Assembly: GCF_000006685.1 (NCBI RefSeq)
Contig: NC_002620.2
Location: 515,205 to 579,204 of the forward strand
Origin: Chlamydia muridarum str. Nigg
GTDB lineage: Bacteria > Chlamydiota > Chlamydiia > Chlamydiales > Chlamydiaceae
Reading direction: 5' to 3'
DNA: 64,000 bases
Both the position numbers and the translations under genes were made by a program. Position 1 is the first letter of the stretch. Each line of letters starts with the position of its first letter. Positions 60,171 to 64,000 of the stretch are shown here, piece by piece. The notes beneath the pieces are model-generated. The model had not been told where the DNA came from. It was given only the letters and a program-made list of their open reading frames with translations, and made no database searches.

Positions 60171-60914
60171 ATGCCTAAGCTAGTTACAATTAAGAACCTT
60201 TCTCTTACCATTCGAAAACAGACAATTCTAAAAAACATTCACATGGAAGTGCATCGAGGAGAATGCCTGACAATAGTTGGCGCGAGTGGATCTGGTAAAA
60301 CTTCTCTGGCACTCACAATTTTAGGATTATTATCCCCTGATTCTCAAGATGCTATAACCTTTCACCTTCCCTCGAAAACACCAAAAGCTAAAGCTATCCA
60401 AATGATTTGGCAAGATGTTTATAGTAGCTTGAATCCTATGATGACCGTTCAAGAAATCATCGCGGAACCTTTGCATATCATAGGTGGCCTCTCTAAAAGT
60501 CAACAACAAGCAGAAATTACTCGCGCTCTGAAACTAGTTAACCTTTCCAAATCTTTTCTATCTTTACGCCCTAATAAACTAAGTGGCGGTCAACGTCAAC
60601 GCGTAGCCATAGCAAAAGCTTTGGTTTGCAATCCGGAATTAATTATTTGTGACGAGCCTTTATCTGCTTTGGACACAATGAATCAAGGACTTATTCTTGA
60701 GCTATTCCAAACAATAAAAAATCAGTACAATAACGCTTTTTTATTTATCACCCATGATATGTCCGCTGCCTATGCTTTAGCAGACAAAATTGCTGTTATG
60801 GACCAAGGAGCTTTAGTAGAAATTGCTTCTAAAGAAGAAATTTTTTTCTCTCCCCAACATATAAAAACTCGTGAGCTTCTTGATGCTATTCCGTCATTTA
60901 CTTTCGCTTTTTGA
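60171..60914 (+). CDS. oppF: Oligopeptide ABC transporter ATPase OppF
   Basis: This 247-residue second ATPase of the peptide importer has Walker A GASGSGKTS, signature LSGGQRQRV, Walker B LIICDEPLSALD and switch His in THD. It is shorter than typical OppF (about 330), ending soon after the ATPase core. It begins 1 bp after oppD, so the two are made together and probably form a heterodimer. It is the last gene of the opp operon, and no convincing terminator follows. Confidence 0.92.
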   Translation: MPKLVTIKNLSLTIRKQTILKNIHMEVHRGECLTIVGASGSGKTSLALTILGLLSPDSQDAITFHLPSKTPKAKAIQMIWQDVYSSLNPMMTVQEIIAEPLHIIGGLSKSQQQAEITRALKLVNLSKSFLSLRPNKLSGGQRQRVAIAKALVCNPELIICDEPLSALDTMNQGLILELFQTIKNQYNNAFLFITHDMSAAYALADKIAVMDQGALVEIASKEEIFFSPQHIKTRELLDAIPSFTFAF

Positions 60915-61222
60915 TTATCTATTGTTATCTTGTTGCTCTTTGTTAATGCTTTTTTTTGCCATAAATCTATAATAGCGTTGCATGCTTTCGACTGTTATCT
61001 TTTGCATGCTAACCTAATACGGTTTAAACTTGCCTTATCTGCTTAGACGCCAAGCGTTGCAGCTGTTACTTTGTGGCGTCTGCTCGTTTTCGGGAGGGAT
61101 CCTTCCATACAAAGCCTGAAGGTTTTCGCTTATATAGAGTCATTGACATAAGATTTTTGGCATGCTACGACCAAGAAACAATTGATTATTCACAAATCCT
61201 CAGAACTGGAGTACTTCTGACG
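60915..61222 (+). promoter_or_regulatory. Long leader region upstream of the DUF1186-like gene
   Basis: These 308 bp contain a TATAAT hexamer at 60968-60973 without a good -35, two GCATGC palindromes, and a hairpin of 8 bp (AGACGCCA at 61045-61052, TGGCGTCT at 61074-61081) with a 21-base loop. The open frame from 61073 into the gene is probably untranslated leader. If the hexamer is the -10, the leader would be about 240 nt. Confidence 0.45.
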
Positions 61223-61972
61223 ATGGAAATCTCCCATATTTTGGAAGACCTCGTTTATGACAACGGTGTTCTTCCTAGAGAAGCTATAGAAGCTGCGATC
61301 GTCAAACATAACCAAATCACTCCTTACCTTCTTAAAATTTTGGAAGAAGCTATTGATCATGTGTCTGATATTATTGACGATGACTGCTATCAAGGTCATC
61401 TTTATGCCATGTATCTTTTAGCTCAATTCAGAGAAACTCGAGCTCTTCCTCTTATCATTAAGTTATTCTCTTTCGAGCAAGATATCCCTCATGCAATTGC
61501 AGGAGACGTGCTTACAGAAGATCTTTCTCGTATCTTAGCCAGCGTTTGTGACGACGTTTCTCTTATTCAAGAACTTATCGAAACTCCTCGCGTAAACCCT
61601 TATGTTCAAGCGGCAGCTATCTCTAGTTTAGTGTCCCTTGTTGGCGTAAAAAAACTTTCTAGAGGAGCTGCTATCCGTTATTTCGGAGAACTACTTAATT
61701 ATCGGCTAGAAAAACGCCCTTCTTTTGCGTGGGACAGCCTCGTGGCATCTATTTGTGCTCTCTATCCTAAAGAGCTTTTTTATCCTATCAGCAAAGCCTT
61801 TTCAGCTGGTTTAATCGATAAGTCTTTCATTAGCATGGAAGACGTCGAAACAATTATTCATGAAGAATCTATTGACTCTTGTTTACAGGAAGTCTTTTCC
61901 TCTACAGATCTCATCGATGATACTTTAGAAGAAATGGAAAAATGGTTAGAAAGATTTCCTTTTGAGTCATAG
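61223..61972 (+). CDS. DUF1186-like helical protein of unknown function
   Basis: The protein has 249 residues from the ATG at 61223, which has GGAG upstream. A longer in-frame version from the GTG at 61073 would start inside the hairpin leader. It is predicted all-helical, with repeated 30-40 residue units rich in Leu and acidic residues ([32 protein letters not shown]), as in DUF1186/HEAT-like proteins. No metal-binding SEC-C tail is present. It is likely a cytoplasmic scaffold or adaptor (inference). The next transporter gene begins 27 bp downstream. Confidence 0.78.
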   Translation: MEISHILEDLVYDNGVLPREAIEAAIVKHNQITPYLLKILEEAIDHVSDIIDDDCYQGHLYAMYLLAQFRETRALPLIIKLFSFEQDIPHAIAGDVLTEDLSRILASVCDDVSLIQELIETPRVNPYVQAAAISSLVSLVGVKKLSRGAAIRYFGELLNYRLEKRPSFAWDSLVASICALYPKELFYPISKAFSAGLIDKSFISMEDVETIIHEESIDSCLQEVFSSTDLIDDTLEEMEKWLERFPFES

Positions 61973-61999
61973 CTGTTACCCCGAAAATTATAGGTAGCC

Positions 62000-63415
62000 A
62001 TGGACAAACAAAAACGCTTCTTATCGCTTGTATTTCTGACTTTTACTCTTTTTGGAATTTGGTTCTGTCCGCATTCTGATTTTGTTGATCCCAAGGCGTG
62101 GCATTTATTCGCGATATTTACCACGACTATTCTTGGAATTATTTTACAGCCCGCTCCCATGGGAGCCATTGTTATCATGGGCATTTCCTTACTACTCGTT
62201 ACAAAAACTTTGACCTTAGATCAAGCTCTATCAGGATTCCATAGTCCCATTGCTTGGCTAGTGTTTCTCTCCTTCTCTATAGCAAAAGGTGTGATCAAAA
62301 CAGGCCTCGGTGAACGAATCGCTTATTTCTTTATTAAAGTCTTAGGGAAAAGCCCTTTGGGATTGAGCTATGGACTAGTTCTCACAGATTTTTTACTAGC
62401 ACCAGCCATCCCCAGTCTAACAGCTCGAGCAGGAGGGATTCTCTTCCCTGTCGTTATGGGTTTATCCGAATCTTTTGGAAGTTCTGTAGAAAAAGGCACG
62501 GAAAAACTTTTAGGCTCCTTCTTGATTAAAGTAGCTTATCAAAGCTCTGTGATCACCAGTGCTATGTTTTTGACTGCAATGGCTGGGAACCCTATTGTTT
62601 CTGCTTTAGCAAGTCACTCTGGGGTAGCATTAACATGGGCCATTTGGGCTAAAGCGGCTATCCTGCCAGGAATTGTTAGCTTAGCCTGTATGCCCTTTGT
62701 ACTTTTTAAACTATTCCCACCACAAATCACCAGCTGTGAAGAAGCTGTGGAAACTGCAAAAATTCGTCTAAAAGAAATGGGGCCTTTAAAACAAGGCGAA
62801 CGAATCATCCTACTCATCTTTTCCCTATTGATCTCCTTATGGACTTTTGGAGATTCTATAGGCGTTTCCGCAACAACAACAGCTCTTATAGGACTATCGC
62901 TGCTCGTACTCACGGATATCCTTGACTGGCAACAAGATGTTCTCTCTAACACCATTGCATGGGAAACTTTTCTCTGGTTCGGCGCTTTAATTATGATGGC
63001 ATCTTTCCTAAGTTCTTTTGGATTTGTTAATTTTGTAGGAGATTCTGTTATTGGAATGGTTCAAGGATTATCCTGGAAAATCGGGTTCCCAGTACTTTTT
63101 CTTATCTATTTTTACTCGCACTATTTGTTTGCAAGTAATACAGCTCATATTGCTGCCATGTACCCAATTTTTCTTACGGTATCGATCTCTTTAGGAGTGA
63201 ATCCGATGTTTGCAGCTTTAGCTCTAGCTTTTGCTAGTAATTTATTCGGAGGACTTACACACTATGGATCAGGACCGGCTCCCTTGTATTTTGGATCTCA
63301 GTTAGTTTCCGTGCAAGAATGGTGGCGCTCAGGATTTATTCTTAGCATAGTTAACCTAATTATTTGGTTAGGCTTAGGCAGTTGGTGGTGGTACTGTTTA
63401 GGATTAATTCGCTAA
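62000..63415 (+). CDS. DASS-family dicarboxylate carrier (2-oxoglutarate/malate translocator-like)
   Basis: This 471-residue membrane carrier of the divalent anion:Na+ symporter family resembles the plant plastid 2-oxoglutarate/malate translocator. About 12 helices are visible. The first signature is SGFHSPIAWLVFLSFSIA, and the second half has FLWFGALIMMASFLSSFGF and SNTAHIAAMYPIF, which form the repeated substrate clamp. It would supply dicarboxylates to the truncated TCA cycle of Chlamydia. The pfkA-type gene starts 19 bp downstream, so a carbon-metabolism operon is likely. It corresponds to CT204 by recalled order. Confidence 0.9.
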   Translation: MDKQKRFLSLVFLTFTLFGIWFCPHSDFVDPKAWHLFAIFTTTILGIILQPAPMGAIVIMGISLLLVTKTLTLDQALSGFHSPIAWLVFLSFSIAKGVIKTGLGERIAYFFIKVLGKSPLGLSYGLVLTDFLLAPAIPSLTARAGGILFPVVMGLSESFGSSVEKGTEKLLGSFLIKVAYQSSVITSAMFLTAMAGNPIVSALASHSGVALTWAIWAKAAILPGIVSLACMPFVLFKLFPPQITSCEEAVETAKIRLKEMGPLKQGERIILLIFSLLISLWTFGDSIGVSATTTALIGLSLLVLTDILDWQQDVLSNTIAWETFLWFGALIMMASFLSSFGFVNFVGDSVIGMVQGLSWKIGFPVLFLIYFYSHYLFASNTAHIAAMYPIFLTVSISLGVNPMFAALALAFASNLFGGLTHYGSGPAPLYFGSQLVSVQEWWRSGFILSIVNLIIWLGLGSWWWYCLGLIR

Positions 63416-63434
63416 CGTGTTCGAGACAGAACTT

Positions 63435-64000
63435 ATGTCGTCTAGTAAACATTCTTCTCTTTGTCAAAAGACACCTCCTTTGTGCAGGGAGCTTCAAAAA
63501 GCTCCCGCACTCCTCTTAACAGAGGACACTAGATTTAGTGCTCTTCTTAATGATCGTGTAGAGACTGTAGCGCAATTATTCCCATGTACCTATGAATCCC
63601 CCTATCGCAAGTTTATTCCTAAATCCGATCTCCCTTTAGATATAGCTCCTCTTAAAGTTGGTGTTATGCTTTCTGGAGGTCCTGCTCCTGGAGGGCATAA
63701 TGTCATTTTAGGGTTGCTCCATAGCATTAAAAAATTACATCCTCATAGCAAACTTTTAGGGTTCATTCGTAATGGTCATGGCCTACTCAATAATAATACA
63801 GTAGAGATTACAGAAGAGTTCATGAAAGAGTTTCGTAACTCTGGAGGATTTAACTGTATTGGAACTGGCCGAACAAATATCATTACTGAAGAAAATAAGG
63901 CACGTTGCTTACAGACAGCGAATCAGCTTGATTTAGATGGTTTAGTCATCATCGGAGGAGATGGGTCAAATACAGCTACAGCGATTCTTGCTGAATACTT
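63435..64000 (+). CDS. pfkA: Pyrophosphate-type 6-phosphofructokinase, N-terminal part (runs off the window)
   Basis: The first 188 codons of a long-form phosphofructokinase are visible. After an N-terminal extension of about 70 residues (MSSSKHSSLCQ onward) comes VGVMLSGGPAPGGHNVI, the PPi-PFK-beta-like version of the nucleotide or PPi loop. The motif IIGGDGSNTATAILAEY follows. The extension and PAPGGHN loop place it with plant/chlamydial PPi-dependent enzymes. At the donor-choosing position it has Gly (GGDG), where most PPi enzymes have Asp (GGDD). The second diagnostic residue lies beyond the window. No strong ribosome site precedes the ATG, which fits coupling to the upstream carrier gene. 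Confidence 0.88.
   Translation, partial: MSSSKHSSLCQKTPPLCRELQKAPALLLTEDTRFSALLNDRVETVAQLFPCTYESPYRKFIPKSDLPLDIAPLKVGVMLSGGPAPGGHNVILGLLHSIKKLHPHSKLLGFIRNGHGLLNNNTVEITEEFMKEFRNSGGFNCIGTGRTNIITEENKARCLQTANQLDLDGLVIIGGDGSNTATAILAEY

Overview
The window reads as Chlamydia muridarum (mouse pneumonitis agent) or a very close relative. It shows the end of the chlamydial plasticity zone followed by the conserved C. trachomatis-like gene order. The evidence is a tandem array of giant glucosyltransferase/protease cytotoxins (two complete, one partial), a guaB-guaA-add operon where C. trachomatis has trp genes, two HKD phospholipase D-like genes, and then a syntenic run that I recognise from recalled C. 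trachomatis numbering (about CT175 to CT205). Strain and locus names come from memory, not from a search.

Region 1 (1-21.2 kb) holds the cytotoxins. It contains the last 297 codons of one toxin, a complete 3335-residue toxin 20 bp downstream, and a third toxin of about 3220 residues after a 573-bp spacer carrying poly-C and poly-G runs. Both complete proteins have a DxD glycosyltransferase domain, a YopT-like Cys-His-Asp protease domain and a long hydrophobic helix region.

Region 2 (21.2-31.5 kb) is accessory. It has a PLD-like gene, the add/guaA/guaB operon on the minus strand, two small duplicated membrane proteins, an OppA-type lipoprotein and a second PLD-like gene. Homopolymer runs lie inside both PLD genes and upstream of one small gene, so phase variation is plausible. 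Two similar 57/58-bp direct repeats bracket PLD plus guaBA-add.

Region 3 (31.5-64 kb) is conserved core. It holds dsbB and a DsbA/G-like thioredoxin; membrane proteins; an orphan ABC ATPase; tandem tRNA-Ile and tRNA-Ala; kdsB-pyrG-ruvX; zwf-pgl; the dciA-gyrB-gyrA-tmk-holB operon read on the minus strand; Inc-like proteins; tgt; mgtE; tsaD; oppABCDF; a DUF1186-like protein; a DASS carrier; and the start of a pyrophosphate-type phosphofructokinase gene.

Functionally, the plasticity-zone genes look like host-interaction factors (toxins, PLD enzymes, Inc-like proteins) plus purine salvage (AMP/IMP to GMP). The core genes supply DNA topology and replication, CTP and KDO for LOS, the oxidative pentose phosphate entry, peptide import, tRNA modification and dicarboxylate transport. 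Gene starts were moved downstream wherever an upstream start overlapped a tRNA, lacked a ribosome site or lengthened the protein beyond its family.
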